Below are positions 15,403 through 23,688 of a stretch of DNA of 34,416 nucleotides, piece by piece. A model generated the notes under the pieces. The model made no database searches. It saw nothing but the letters and a program-made list of their open reading frames with translations, and had not been told where the DNA came from. The position numbers and the translations under genes were made by a program. Each line of letters opens with the position of its first letter. Positions within the stretch are counted from its first letter, which is position 1. Origin of the DNA: Anaerolineales bacterium (GTDB lineage: Bacteria > Chloroflexota > Anaerolineae > 4572-78 > J111); assembly GCA_020634935.1 (NCBI GenBank), contig JACKAT010000060.1, positions 1 to 34,416 on the forward strand, given 5' to 3'.

Positions 15403-15428
15403 TCTTCGTTCGGAGGCTTGCGCCGGCC

Positions 15429-15860
15429 ATGACAATTTTAGGGCACCCGCTCCATTCGATGACGGTTCACTTTCCGATAGCGTTTTACATTCTGGGTGTA
15501 TTGCTGACCGGTGTCTGGCTGTGGCGTGGACAGACCGATTTCGAACGTTTGGCCTATTGGAGTTTTATCCTGAGTTGGGCGGCCACCCTGCTGGCCACGC
15601 TCTTTGGCTTGATCGACCAAAGCCGGCTGGCCTTGGATGATCCCCGCCGGGGTAATGTCAATGCTCACATTACGGCCGGGGTGGCTCTACTTATTCTCAA
15701 CGGCCTTGTCATCTACCTGCGGTTTCGTTGGCCCGATGTTTTAACGCGTTATCGCTGGCCATATTTAGGGCTGATGGCCCTGGGGTTAGTCGCGGTATTG
15801 ACCACGGCCTGGCTAGGGGCCGAGTTGGTCTATCGCCACCAAATCGGTATTATTCAATAA
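15429..15860 (+). CDS. DUF2231 four-helix membrane protein
   Basis: This 143-residue protein begins GHPLHSMTVHFPIAFYILG, the signature of DUF2231 membrane proteins, in which the His residues are candidate heme or metal ligands. Four hydrophobic helices are evident (about residues 12-30, 43-63, 78-97 and 113-132), with a second His in NAHITAG. The start ATG 15429 places this motif at the N-terminus; GGAGG at 15412-15416 is 12 bases away, somewhat far. The family is often annotated as a possible redox-linked membrane protein, but its role is unproved. It follows the zinc-ribbon/HEAT gene by 26 bases, so the two are probably cotranscribed. Confidence 0.8.
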   Translation: MTILGHPLHSMTVHFPIAFYILGVLLTGVWLWRGQTDFERLAYWSFILSWAATLLATLFGLIDQSRLALDDPRRGNVNAHITAGVALLILNGLVIYLRFRWPDVLTRYRWPYLGLMALGLVAVLTTAWLGAELVYRHQIGIIQ

Positions 15861-16004
15861 GCGGCGTCTGTCGCGCTCGGATTGAGATTAACATTCAGTT
15901 AATTTCCTTAGAGTAACATTCGGCCTGAACCATTAAATCCAACACTACACTTCATTTGGGATGACCGGATACCAACCACGACTAAAGAATTTGAAGGACA
16001 AATT

Positions 16005-17627
16005 ATGCAGCAAGCCGACAAGTTCCCCAACCAGACTGTCGACGAACGCCTGAGCCAGTCAACGACGACCGCACTTTCAAGGCACAAAAGAATAGGTCGC
16101 TGGGTATTAGCCGCTACCATTATCGGCTCCAGCATCGCTTTTATCGACAGCACGGTTATCAACGTGGCGCTGCCCGCCCTGCAAGCCGATCTCAACGCCA
16201 CCGTTTTTCAAGTCCAATGGATCGTTGAAATTTATGTCCTCTTTATGGCCGCCCTCATCCTGGTGGGCGGCGCTACCGGCGATCAATTTGGCCGGCGCTT
16301 TATTTATGCGCTGGGCATTACCCTCTTTGCCGCTTCCTCGCTGTGGTGCGGGTTCGCGCGCGATGTTTCTCATCTACTCTGGGCGCGGGCGGTGCAGGGC
16401 ATCGGCGGGGCGCTGTTGGTGCCGGGCAGCCTGGCCATTATCGGGGCCTACTTCAAAGATGAAGAGCGGGGTAAAGCCATCGGCACCTGGTCTGCCTTTT
16501 CCGCCCTCACCACCGCGCTGGGACCGGTCCTGGGCGGCTGGCTGGTTGAAAATGTATCGTGGCGCTGGGTCTTTTTCTTCAACATCCCCCTCTGTGTGGT
16601 GGTCGTGTTCATCCTCTACTGGCGCGTACCCGAAAGCCGCGACGAAACAGCCACCGGCGGGCTGGATTGGTTGGGGGCGCTGCTGGCCACCGTTGGCCTG
16701 GGGGGCATAACCTATGGGCTAATCGAGGCCGGCTTCTATGGCTTTGATCACCCGTTAGTTATCCTGGGCCTGGTCGGTGGAGCTATGGCCTTGGTGGCCT
16801 TTGGCTACGTCGAGGCCAAATCGCCCTCGCCGATGGTCCCGCTCCAACTGTTTCACTCCCGCACCTTTACCGGAGCCAATATCCTGACCTTTACCCTGTA
16901 CGCCGGCTTGGGCGGGCTGCTCTTTTTTATGCCGTTCAACTTTATCCAGGTTCAAGGCTATTCCGCCACGGCCACCGGCGCGGCCTTTCTCCCGTTTGTG
17001 TTGATTATCTTTTTGCTCTCCCGTTGGGCCGGCGGGCTGGCCGACCGCTACGGGTTTCGCGGCCCGCTCATCGTGGGTACGCTGCTGGCGGCGGTTGGCT
17101 TTGCCCTGTTTGCCCTGCCCGGCGTCGGCGGCAGTTATTGGACCACCTTCTTTCCGGGCATCGCTGTGTTGGGCGTGAGTATGGCCATTAGCGCGCCGCC
17201 CTTGGCTGCGGCAGCGCTCGGTTCGGTCGAGAAGCGCTACAGCGGCACGGCCTCCGGCATCAATAATGCTGTGTCGCGGGTGGCCGGCCTGCTGGCGATT
17301 GCCATTCTCGGCCTGTTCGTCTTAGGTTCATTCAACCGTCACCTCGACCGCGACCTGGCCGAACTCCCTATTTCGCCGGAAGTACAAACCATGCTCGACC
17401 AGGAACGTGTGAAACTGGCCGGCGCGGAAATCCCCCCCGAAGTCAACGGTGAACTCCGGCTTCAACTCGAACAAGCCATCGATCAGGCCTTTGTCGCCGG
17501 CTTTCGCATGGCTATGCTCGCCGGGGCCGGCTTATGCTTGTTGAGCGCCCTGGCTGCCGCGTTGTTGATCGAAACCAAGGACCATATCGCCGTCACCAAA
17601 GCCGAAGATACCTCGCTCCACTTGTGA
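16005..17627 (+). CDS. MFS multidrug exporter, DHA2 (EmrB/QacA) type
   Basis: This 540-residue transporter has the 14-helix size of drug:H+ antiporter family 2. IDSTVINVALP near residue 48 is the DHA motif D1 in helix 1, GDQFGRRF in the first cytoplasmic loop is motif A, and ARAVQGIGGALLVPGS with GPVLGGWL correspond to motifs B and C, the latter typical of exporters. A periplasmic/extramembrane stretch of about 60 residues precedes the final helix (MLDQERVKLAGAEIPPEVNG region), also seen in this subfamily. The start is supported by GAAGGA at 15993-15998. It stands alone between a 144-base upstream gap without an obvious promoter and a downstream repeat. The exported compound cannot be predicted. 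Confidence 0.88.
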   Translation: MQQADKFPNQTVDERLSQSTTTALSRHKRIGRWVLAATIIGSSIAFIDSTVINVALPALQADLNATVFQVQWIVEIYVLFMAALILVGGATGDQFGRRFIYALGITLFAASSLWCGFARDVSHLLWARAVQGIGGALLVPGSLAIIGAYFKDEERGKAIGTWSAFSALTTALGPVLGGWLVENVSWRWVFFFNIPLCVVVVFILYWRVPESRDETATGGLDWLGALLATVGLGGITYGLIEAGFYGFDHPLVILGLVGGAMALVAFGYVEAKSPSPMVPLQLFHSRTFTGANILTFTLYAGLGGLLFFMPFNFIQVQGYSATATGAAFLPFVLIIFLLSRWAGGLADRYGFRGPLIVGTLLAAVGFALFALPGVGGSYWTTFFPGIAVLGVSMAISAPPLAAAALGSVEKRYSGTASGINNAVSRVAGLLAIAILGLFVLGSFNRHLDRDLAELPISPEVQTMLDQERVKLAGAEIPPEVNGELRLQLEQAIDQAFVAGFRMAMLAGAGLCLLSALAAALLIETKDHIAVTKAEDTSLHL

Positions 17628-17653
17628 CCAGAAAGCGATGTAACAAAAGCATC

Positions 17654-17750
17654 CCGATAGAGATAAGGCGATAGGGAGATAAGGCGATAAGGGGATTTCC
17701 AGGGCCAATCTCCTAATCTCCCCATCTCCAATCTCTTGCCGGATCGCCTA
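17654..17750. repeat. GATAAGG/ATCTCC inverted simple repeat
   Basis: Tandem GATAAGGCGATAGGGA words at about 17654-17696 face reverse-complement-like words (CTAATCTCCCCATCTCC) at about 17706-17750, giving an imperfect hairpin between the convergent MFS and hutF genes. It resembles the hairpin at 7322-7365 and may serve as a bidirectional terminator. Confidence 0.65.
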
Positions 17751-17769
17751 AGTTATTTAAGGGCTGATC

Positions 17770-19011
17770 CTAAATCATCCCCAATCGCCTCAACGTCGCC
17801 TGATACGCCGGGTAAATCTCCGCGTAGCGAATATGAACGCCGTCCCGCACAATCGTTTGCCCGTTGACCACCACCTCATCGACCGCGCGCGGCGTGGCCC
17901 CAAACAGCACCCCATCGACCAAAAACTCGTCCGGCGCCGCCGCGATGCTCGGATCCGCCGCTTTGAGCGCGACGGTGTCCTCGGCCCAGACCGCGCCCAA
18001 CCCGATGGCCTGATAGCCGCCAACCGTGCCCAGCCACAATAGTTCCGGCGCTTCGGCCGCGACGTGCCGGGCCTCGGTGCGAGAGCGATCATCCAACTCG
18101 ACTGCCCGTACCTCCTCGAAGGCATCGCTGCCGGCGTGGCTGTCGACGCCGACGCACAGCCTGGCCCCCGCCCGCACCAGCGCCGCCGTCTCCGGCAAGC
18201 CGTCGCCCAAATCTCGCTCGGTGGTGCGGCACAGGCACACAAACGCTTCCGCCGCGCCCAGGGCCGCGATCTCGCTCGGCGTCAAGTGGGTGGCGTGGAC
18301 GCCCACAAAGCGCCTGTCCAACACCCCGGCCTCGGCCAGCAGTTCGACCGGCCGCCGCCCGTATTCGGCCAGACATTCCTCAATTTCGCCCTGCTGCTCG
18401 GCCACGTGCATGTGAAACGGCAGCCGGCGCTGCCGGGCGTAATCCGCCAGCTCGATCACCCACTCGCGCGGCGTGGCCCGGATGCTGTGCGCCGCCAAGC
18501 CGACCGCCACCAGCGGTTCAGCCGCATAACGAGCCAGCAGCCGCTCGACATCGGCCAGCGCCGGCTCGACAGCCGCGTCGGTGAAGCGCCGCTGGGCCGG
18601 GGCCAGTTCTTTTTGATACCCGGCCCGAAAATAAGCCGTCCGCATCAACCCAATCCGCAGCCCGACCGCCTGAGCCGCGCCAATCACCGCTTCGGCCAGC
18701 TCGGTCCGATTCCCATACGGCTGCCCGCCCGGCCCGTGATGCACATAGTGAAACTCGCCCACCGCCGTCACGCCCGACATCGCCAGCTCGGCAAAGGCCA
18801 TCTGCGAGATGGCAAACACCGCCTCCGGGTCGAGTTTCTCCACCAGCTCATACATCAACCCCCGCCACGACCAAAACGACCCGGCCTGCGAGGCCCGCCG
18901 CTGGGTTCGCCCCCGCAGCGCCCGTTGAAACGCGTGCGAATGGGCCGTCGCCAGCCCCGGCATTACAATTCGATCCCCTTGCCGCCCGATGGTGGGTTTT
19001 TGTGTTTCCAT
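17770..19011 (-). CDS. hutF: Formimidoylglutamate deiminase HutF, short N-terminus
   Basis: This 413-residue amidohydrolase converts N-formimidoyl-L-glutamate to N-formyl-L-glutamate and ammonia in histidine degradation. HSHAFQRALRGR near residues 24-35 holds the HxH zinc ligands and the HutF-type context, FWSWR follows, then HMHVAEQ, HATHL and the metal-binding Asp in CVGVDSHAG. HutF proteins usually carry about 40-50 residues of N-terminal beta-strands before HSHAFQR; only about 23 are present here. The start is nevertheless well supported: AGGAG lies 7 bases before the ATG and an in-frame TAA closes the frame 24 bases upstream. A palindromic repeat begins about 50 bases upstream, so repeat invasion may have removed the original N-terminus. 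Other amidohydrolase deaminases are less likely given the hut context. Confidence 0.85.
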   Translation of the reverse strand: METQKPTIGRQGDRIVMPGLATAHSHAFQRALRGRTQRRASQAGSFWSWRGLMYELVEKLDPEAVFAISQMAFAELAMSGVTAVGEFHYVHHGPGGQPYGNRTELAEAVIGAAQAVGLRIGLMRTAYFRAGYQKELAPAQRRFTDAAVEPALADVERLLARYAAEPLVAVGLAAHSIRATPREWVIELADYARQRRLPFHMHVAEQQGEIEECLAEYGRRPVELLAEAGVLDRRFVGVHATHLTPSEIAALGAAEAFVCLCRTTERDLGDGLPETAALVRAGARLCVGVDSHAGSDAFEEVRAVELDDRSRTEARHVAAEAPELLWLGTVGGYQAIGLGAVWAEDTVALKAADPSIAAAPDEFLVDGVLFGATPRAVDEVVVNGQTIVRDGVHIRYAEIYPAYQATLRRLGMI

Positions 19012-19060
19012 AAAACCGCTCCTATCTTTGCCTTAGATTTCAACCGCTCCAAATTCACGC

Positions 19061-19085
19061 CGGAGCGTCAAAGTTTACTTTGACC
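19061..19085 (+). repeat. Single palindromic unit (TCAAAGT/ACTTTGA)
   Basis: GGAGCG followed by TCAAAGT-TT-ACTTTGA. It is one half of the 82-bp composite repeat, standing just upstream of hutF and followed at 19100 by a 350-bp element that starts with the same bases. Confidence 0.8.
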
Positions 19086-19099
19086 GTACCAATCCACGC

Positions 19100-19449
19100 C
19101 TGGAGCGTCAAAGTTATGAAGATCAAGAATTGAATCGGCGTACAACCTGGCCGTCCCCCGCAGCACGGGTCTTTAGGCCCGTGCTAAGAGAGCGGAGCCG
19201 CTTCGGGCTATGATTTCGCCAGAGTAGGGCGCTTCAGCGTCCTTCGCTCTTTTAGCGCGATGGCTTTAGCCTCGCGCTTGTTGGCCCGGTATGATCCATT
19301 CATTTTCTTAATCTTCATTACTTTGACCCTAACCACGAAAGACAAAGCCAGCTTTGTCGCTCCATTTCTCTAACCCATCCAGCGTTTGGAGGGTCAAAGT
19401 TTACTTTGACCCTCCCGTAAAAGACAAAGCCAGCTTTGTCGCTCCGGTA
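19100..19449 (+). repeat. 350-bp nested palindromic element, copy A
   Basis: This is collinear with 23161-23510 and has the same length. It starts with the left half of the small palindrome (GGAGCGTCAAAGT) and resumes the right half (ACTTTGACC) at about 19320, so about 200 bases sit exactly at the palindrome centre. Next to the break TTATGAAGATCAAG (19114-19127) and CTTAATCTTCATTA (19307-19320) extend the terminal stem. Internal hairpins include AGCACGGG/CCCGTGCT (19162-19185) and CGCGA-GGCT/AGCC-CGCG (about 19256-19278). A second small palindrome pair ends the element. It is intergenic, between divergent hutF and the AOR gene. Confidence 0.8.
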
Positions 19450-19671
19450 AAGTTTCATTGTCGGTGTCGTTCTGTAAGGGCTGTCGCCCTCCTATGATAA
19501 TCTTGCCCCTAAATCGGAGCAACTTCCCGCCCGAACCGCTAACCGGCCCCGCAAGCAGATACAACTCAGCCGATTTCACCTTCAATTCAGCGCCCTCATC
19601 TCCCCTCAGCGATCTCAGCGATCCTCGCCCGCCGCGCCGCTCCCAAACTAGGCGTTCGTCACGTTTTGCGC

Positions 19672-19677
19672 TATACT
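19672..19677 (+). promoter_or_regulatory. Possible -10 box before the AOR gene
   Basis: TATACT lies 30 bases before the AOR start, in a spacing that would suit a short leader. No convincing -35 is seen 16-18 bases upstream. The rest of 19450-19671 shows no gene. Confidence 0.3.
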
Positions 19678-19707
19678 AAGCCTCTAGACAGCAAAGGAGA
19701 ATCCCCC

Positions 19708-21441
19708 ATGCGCAAATATCACGAAATCTACCTAAACGATCACCGCATCGAAACCACCGCCCTCGAAGGCGAGGCCATCATTCGGGCCGGGCGGTATCTT
19801 ATTGCCCGCACCCTGCTGGCGAACGACATCGCCGCCGTCGATCCCTTATCGCCCGACAATCCGCTCATCTTTTCCGCCGGCCCCTTAGCCGGCACCAGTT
19901 TTTCCAACGCCAACCGCACCAGCGTCGGCTGCAAAAGCCCGCTGACCGGCGGCATCAAGGAAGCCAACGGCGGCGGCACGTTCAGTTATGCGCTGGGCCA
20001 GTTAGAGACGGCCGGTTTCACCCTGCACGGCGCGGCCGACGACTGGACGGTTATCCATTTCAAAAAAGACGGCTCGATTGTCTTTGACTCGGCCCAGCCG
20101 TACCTGGGCTTGGGTAATTTTGACTGCGCCGCCCAACTCCACGAAAAATACGGCCAAAAAGTGTCGCTGGCCATCTGCGGGCCGGTCGGCGAATACCAGG
20201 GCTTGCTGGCCGGCATCGCCTTCAGCGACATCGACCGCCGGCCTTCGCGCTTGGCGGCGCGCGGCGGCGTTGGCGCGGTCATGGGCCGTAAAAAGGTCAA
20301 AGCCATCGTGGTGGATATGGATAAAATCCCGCCGTTGGTTGATCGCAAAACGGTGATGAAATCCACCGGGATTTACGCCAAGAAATTGCGCGAGAGCGAT
20401 GCGGTGATGACCTACAATAAAATTGGTACGATGAATATGGCCGATTATACCAATTACATGGGCGGGCTGCCGGTGCGAAACTTTACGTCGGGCCAGCAGG
20501 TCGATATCAACCAAGAAACTTTCAAAATGGGCGGCGATTACATCACCGAGCTGAATAACGCCCGGGGCGGCAACCAATCCCACGCCTGCATGCCCGGCTG
20601 CGTCATCCAGTGCAGCAATATCTATGCCGATGTCGATGGTAACGAGGTGGTGTCGCCGGTAGAGTACGAAACGCTGGGCCTGTTAGGCACCAACTGCGGC
20701 CTGACCGACCCCGACGACCTGGCCGCGCTGAATTACATCGCCAACGACCTCGGCGTCGATACGATTGAGACCGGGGCGATGCTGGCGGTCTTGATGGAGG
20801 CCGGGCTGGCCGAATTTGGCGACATCGCCTTTATGGCCGAAGCGCTCGGGCAAATTCGGCTCGGCAGCGAGACCGGCCGGCTCTACGCTCAGGGGACGGC
20901 CCGCGTTGGCGAGCATTTTCAGGTACAGCGCGTGCCGGTCATCAAAAAACAGGCCATCAGCGCCTACGACCCCCGCGTGATCGAGATCACCGGCATCACG
21001 ATGATGGTCACGGCCCAGGGCGCCGACCACACCGCCGGCAACGTGCCGCGCATGGAAACCGCCGGCAAAGAACTGGACGAATTGATGGCGGCCAGCCTGT
21101 CGGCCCAAATGACGAACGCCGCCGTCGATTCGCTGGGCCTGTGCGTCTTCGGCAACAGCGTCACCAAGCCCAACCTTGATTTTATCCTCGATACCCTCAA
21201 CAGCGCCCACGGCACTCACCTGACCGTTGACTTTTTCGACCAACTGGGCCGCGACACCCTGCTTATGGAGCGCGAGTTCAACCGCCGGGCCGGCTTTGCC
21301 GTTGCCGACGACGAACTGCCCGAATTTTTCTACACCGAACCGCTCTATCCCAAGAATCGCGTCGCCCGCTTCCACGCGCCCGATGTCTACCCGATTTATG
21401 ACCGCTTGGCGGCCAAACCGGAGGATGTAACGGGGTATTGA
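19708..21441 (+). CDS. Aldehyde ferredoxin oxidoreductase family protein
   Basis: This 577-residue protein is of the tungsten-bispterin AOR family, cytoplasmic enzymes that oxidise aldehydes to carboxylates with ferredoxin. The N-terminal domain has NPLIFSAGPLAGTSFSNANRT and AARGGVGAVMGRKKVKAIVV, both typical of the cofactor-binding beta domain. The Fe-S region reads CMPGCVIQC near residues 293-301, with TNCGL and the late LGLCVFG as further cysteines; the first spacing is Cx3C rather than the commoner Cx2C, as in some uncharacterised AOR subgroups. Lengths of characterised AORs are about 600-620. The start at ATG 19708 has AAGGAGA 7 bases upstream. It lies on the opposite strand between hutF and hutI. 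The substrate is unknown; a strictly anaerobic or microaerobic lifestyle is suggested but not proved. Confidence 0.88.
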   Translation: MRKYHEIYLNDHRIETTALEGEAIIRAGRYLIARTLLANDIAAVDPLSPDNPLIFSAGPLAGTSFSNANRTSVGCKSPLTGGIKEANGGGTFSYALGQLETAGFTLHGAADDWTVIHFKKDGSIVFDSAQPYLGLGNFDCAAQLHEKYGQKVSLAICGPVGEYQGLLAGIAFSDIDRRPSRLAARGGVGAVMGRKKVKAIVVDMDKIPPLVDRKTVMKSTGIYAKKLRESDAVMTYNKIGTMNMADYTNYMGGLPVRNFTSGQQVDINQETFKMGGDYITELNNARGGNQSHACMPGCVIQCSNIYADVDGNEVVSPVEYETLGLLGTNCGLTDPDDLAALNYIANDLGVDTIETGAMLAVLMEAGLAEFGDIAFMAEALGQIRLGSETGRLYAQGTARVGEHFQVQRVPVIKKQAISAYDPRVIEITGITMMVTAQGADHTAGNVPRMETAGKELDELMAASLSAQMTNAAVDSLGLCVFGNSVTKPNLDFILDTLNSAHGTHLTVDFFDQLGRDTLLMEREFNRRAGFAVADDELPEFFYTEPLYPKNRVARFHAPDVYPIYDRLAAKPEDVTGY

Positions 21442-21498
21442 AAACCGCTTTCCCAAAGGCAATAACGCTGATCTTCCCCTTACTTGGTCAGCTTCTAC

Positions 21499-21714
21499 AG
21501 GACGAGGCTTGTACGGTTCGATGACATCGCACGCTGGCGAAAGCCTCGTCCTCAGGTCATTTCGACGAGCTTGCGAGGAGAAATCCCTATGACAATACTC
21601 ATGAAAAGGTGTTCGCCGGCGAAACTTAAAGCGACAACGCCAATTCCCCCCGGCGATGGCTTCAAGTATTGAAGCGTCTGAGGGATTTCTCCGCCTCCGG
21701 CTGCGAAATGACCT
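21499..21714. repeat. Two hairpin repeats between AOR and hutI
   Basis: AGGACGAGGCTT at 21499-21510 pairs perfectly with AAGCCTCGTCCT at 21541-21552. Next to it, arms at 21554-21588 (AGGTCATTTC...GAAATCCCT) and 21681-21714 (AGGGATTTC...GAAATGACCT) form a second imperfect inverted repeat about 35 bases long, with a loop of about 90 bases holding a meaningless short open frame. The second pair resembles common interspersed hairpins of environmental genomes. No gene is present in 21442-21741. Confidence 0.7.
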
Positions 21715-21741
21715 ACGCGACTTTAATTATCGAACTCATTT

Positions 21742-23019
21742 CTAGACTTGGACCACCCGGCCCTTCTTTATGACCGTCTCCACCAAATTACCCCCAAACT
21801 GATAGGCCAGATGGCGATAATCCGGCGCATTGACGATCAATAGATCGGCCTGCTGGCCCGGTTCCAGCGAACCGACCACATCGCCCCGGCCGATGGCGTA
21901 GGCGGCGTTGCGGGTGATGGCGTTGAGCGCCTCAGCCGGTAAAAGCTGCTGATAGCGGCAGGCAATCGCCATGACCAGCGGCAGCGACGGGCAGGGGGCC
22001 GAGCCGGGGTTGATATCGGTCGAGAGGGCCAGCGCCGCCCCGTCATCGATCAAGGCCCGAGCGTCGGCGAAGTGGAGGCTGCCTAAATTGAAGTTGACCG
22101 CCGGCAGCACCACCCCCACCGTCTCCGAGGCGGCCAGCACGGCCCGCTCCGCCGGGGTGGTCACGTCGAGATGATCGACCGAGACCGCGCCCAGCTCGAC
22201 GGCCAGTGAGACGCCGCCCAGCGCGGTAAATTCGTCGGCGTGGATTTTGACCGGCAGCCCCAAGGCCAGCCCGGCTGCCAGCACTCGCCGCGATTGATCG
22301 AGATTGAAGGCGTTCTGCTCGCAAAAGACATCGTTGAACAACGGAATATGACGGGCCGCAAAAATCGAGGCTTGATACCAGGCGGCGGCGGCCGGCAGCA
22401 TCTCGTCGATGACCCGATCGGTGTAGGCGTCGGCCCGGCCCTGATACTCCGGCGGAATGGCGTGCGCCCCCAAAAACGTCGGCACGATGTCGATGGTGTG
22501 CTGCCCGGCCAGGGCCTCGATGGCCCGCAGCAGCTTTATTTCGCTGGCCGTGTCCAACCCGTAGCCGGTTTTGATTTCGGCGGTGGTCGTACCCAGGGCC
22601 AGCATCGCGTTCAGGCGCGGCCGCGTCTCGGCCACTAACTGCTCGACCGACGCCTGCCGTACGGCGGTCGTGGTGCTGACAATACCGCCCCCGGCTGCCA
22701 TAATCTCCTGATAGCTCGTGCCTTTGACCCGCAGCTCGAACTCGTTGACCCGATCCCCGGCAAAAACCACGTGGGTGTGCGGCTCGACAAAGCCGGGGCA
22801 GACCACCTTGCCCGCCGCATCGATCCTCTGCTCGGCGATGTAGTCCGCCCGTAGCTCCGCCGTGGGGCCGACCGCCACAATCTGCCCATCGGCCACGGCC
22901 ACCGCGCCGTCTTCAATTAGGCCCACGTCGGCCATCGCCTCGCCCCGTTTGGGGCCGCTCGGCCCGGCGCAGGTCGCCACCTGAGCCGCGTTGTAGATTA
23001 ACAGATCAATTTTCGTCAC
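21742..23019 (-). CDS. hutI: Imidazolonepropionase HutI
   Basis: This protein of about 425 residues hydrolyses 4-imidazolone-5-propanoate to N-formimidoyl-L-glutamate, the third step of histidine degradation. The motifs are EPHTHVVFAGDR (HxH zinc ligands), AAGGGIVSTTTAVR, EIKTGYGL, KIHADEF, VDHLD and STDINPGSAP with the metal-binding Asp. The length matches the family (about 400-420). I start at GTG 23019 rather than ATG 23025 because AGGAGG abuts the ATG directly (23026-23031) but stands 6 bases before the GTG. A 46-base perfect palindrome lies immediately upstream. The nearest upstream gene on the same strand is more than 1.2 kb away, so hutI is probably transcribed on its own. Confidence 0.93.
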   Translation of the reverse strand: MTKIDLLIYNAAQVATCAGPSGPKRGEAMADVGLIEDGAVAVADGQIVAVGPTAELRADYIAEQRIDAAGKVVCPGFVEPHTHVVFAGDRVNEFELRVKGTSYQEIMAAGGGIVSTTTAVRQASVEQLVAETRPRLNAMLALGTTTAEIKTGYGLDTASEIKLLRAIEALAGQHTIDIVPTFLGAHAIPPEYQGRADAYTDRVIDEMLPAAAAWYQASIFAARHIPLFNDVFCEQNAFNLDQSRRVLAAGLALGLPVKIHADEFTALGGVSLAVELGAVSVDHLDVTTPAERAVLAASETVGVVLPAVNFNLGSLHFADARALIDDGAALALSTDINPGSAPCPSLPLVMAIACRYQQLLPAEALNAITRNAAYAIGRGDVVGSLEPGQQADLLIVNAPDYRHLAYQFGGNLVETVIKKGRVVQV

Positions 23020-23025
23020 GGGCAT

Positions 23026-23031
23026 CCTCCT
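23026..23031 (-). promoter_or_regulatory. Shine-Dalgarno AGGAGG deciding the hutI start
   Basis: On the minus strand AGGAGG runs straight into ATG 23025, with no spacer, and is followed 6 bases later by GTG 23019. Spacing rules favour the GTG. Confidence 0.6.
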
Positions 23032-23032
23032 C

Positions 23033-23078
23033 TGAAAAATCCGTAGGACAAACTTAAGTTTGTCCTACGGATTTTTCA
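23033..23078. repeat. 46-bp perfect palindrome upstream of hutI
   Basis: The centre is ACTT|AAGT at 23055/23056, and each half reads TGAAAAATCCGTAGGAC followed by AAACTT. All 23 base pairs match. Its core GACAAACTT/AAGTTTGTC resembles the palindromes of the 82-bp family but with a different outer stem. It lies within 14 bases of the hutI start and would form a strong cruciform or RNA hairpin; A/T tracts on both sides also make it a candidate bidirectional terminator. Confidence 0.85.
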
Positions 23079-23160
23079 TTCTCGTTACTGTACCAAGGTT
23101 CTGTCGCACTCCCTGGTGTTTTGTACGGCTCATTGTAGCACAGGTGCTATAAAAAAGCGT

Positions 23161-23510
23161 CTGGAGCGTCAAAGTTATGAAAATTAAGGATTTAAGCGGG
23201 GGACAACCTGGCCGTCCCCCGCAGCACGGGTCTTTAGGCCCGTGCTGAGAGAGCGAAGCCCTTTCGGGCTAGGATTGCGCCAGTTGAAGGCGCTTTAGCG
23301 TCCTTGGCTCTTTCAACGCGATGGCTTTAGCCTCGCGTTTGTTGGCCCGACGTACCCTGTTTATTTTCTTACACCTTCATTACTTTGACCGTACCATAAA
23401 TGACAAAGCGAGCTTTGTCGCTCCGCTTCTCAACCCAAAACAGCGTCTGGAGCGTCAAAGTTTACTTTGACCCAGTGATGAATGACAAAGCGAGCTTTGT
23501 CGCTCCGGTA
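23161..23510 (+). repeat. 350-bp nested palindromic element, copy B
   Basis: Same length and order as copy A at 19100-19449. The terminal stem combines 23161-23188 with 23368-23390. Internal hairpins: GCGGGGGAC/GTCCCCCGC (23196-23222), AGCACGGG/CCCGTGCT (23223-23246), AGCCC/GGGCT (23257-23270), GCGCTTTAGCG (within 23290-23300), and CGCGATGGCT/AGCCTCGCG (23317-23337). In the last stem the pair outside CGCG is G-C in copy A and A-T in copy B, a covarying change. The element ends with small palindromes ACAAAGC/GCTTTGT and a further complete unit. It is intergenic upstream of hutI. Confidence 0.8.
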
Positions 23511-23688
23511 CATCTTTTCTTGTTGCTCCAAAAACTACCGTTCGCCGCTTTATAGCGATTAAAAACTTGCCCCTTGCCTGTCCGTTTCCCCTCCGGCCAA
23601 TGCTCAGACGCCGCCACGCCCTTCTTTGGCTCCGGCCACCCTTTCGAGTTGCTCCCCAACGCGTCCGAGGCCAATGATGGAGTTGAGG

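Noticed and set aside
18064..19083. 339-codon plus-strand open frame opposite hutF
   Set aside because: It is antisense to a well-supported enzyme gene and rich in H, R and P as expected for a GC-rich shadow frame.
20683..21462. 259-codon minus-strand frame opposite the AOR gene
   Set aside because: Shadow of a gene with conserved cofactor motifs; no ribosome site.
21484..21672. 62-codon plus-strand frame between AOR and hutI
   Set aside because: It spans the arms and loop of an inverted repeat and matches no family.
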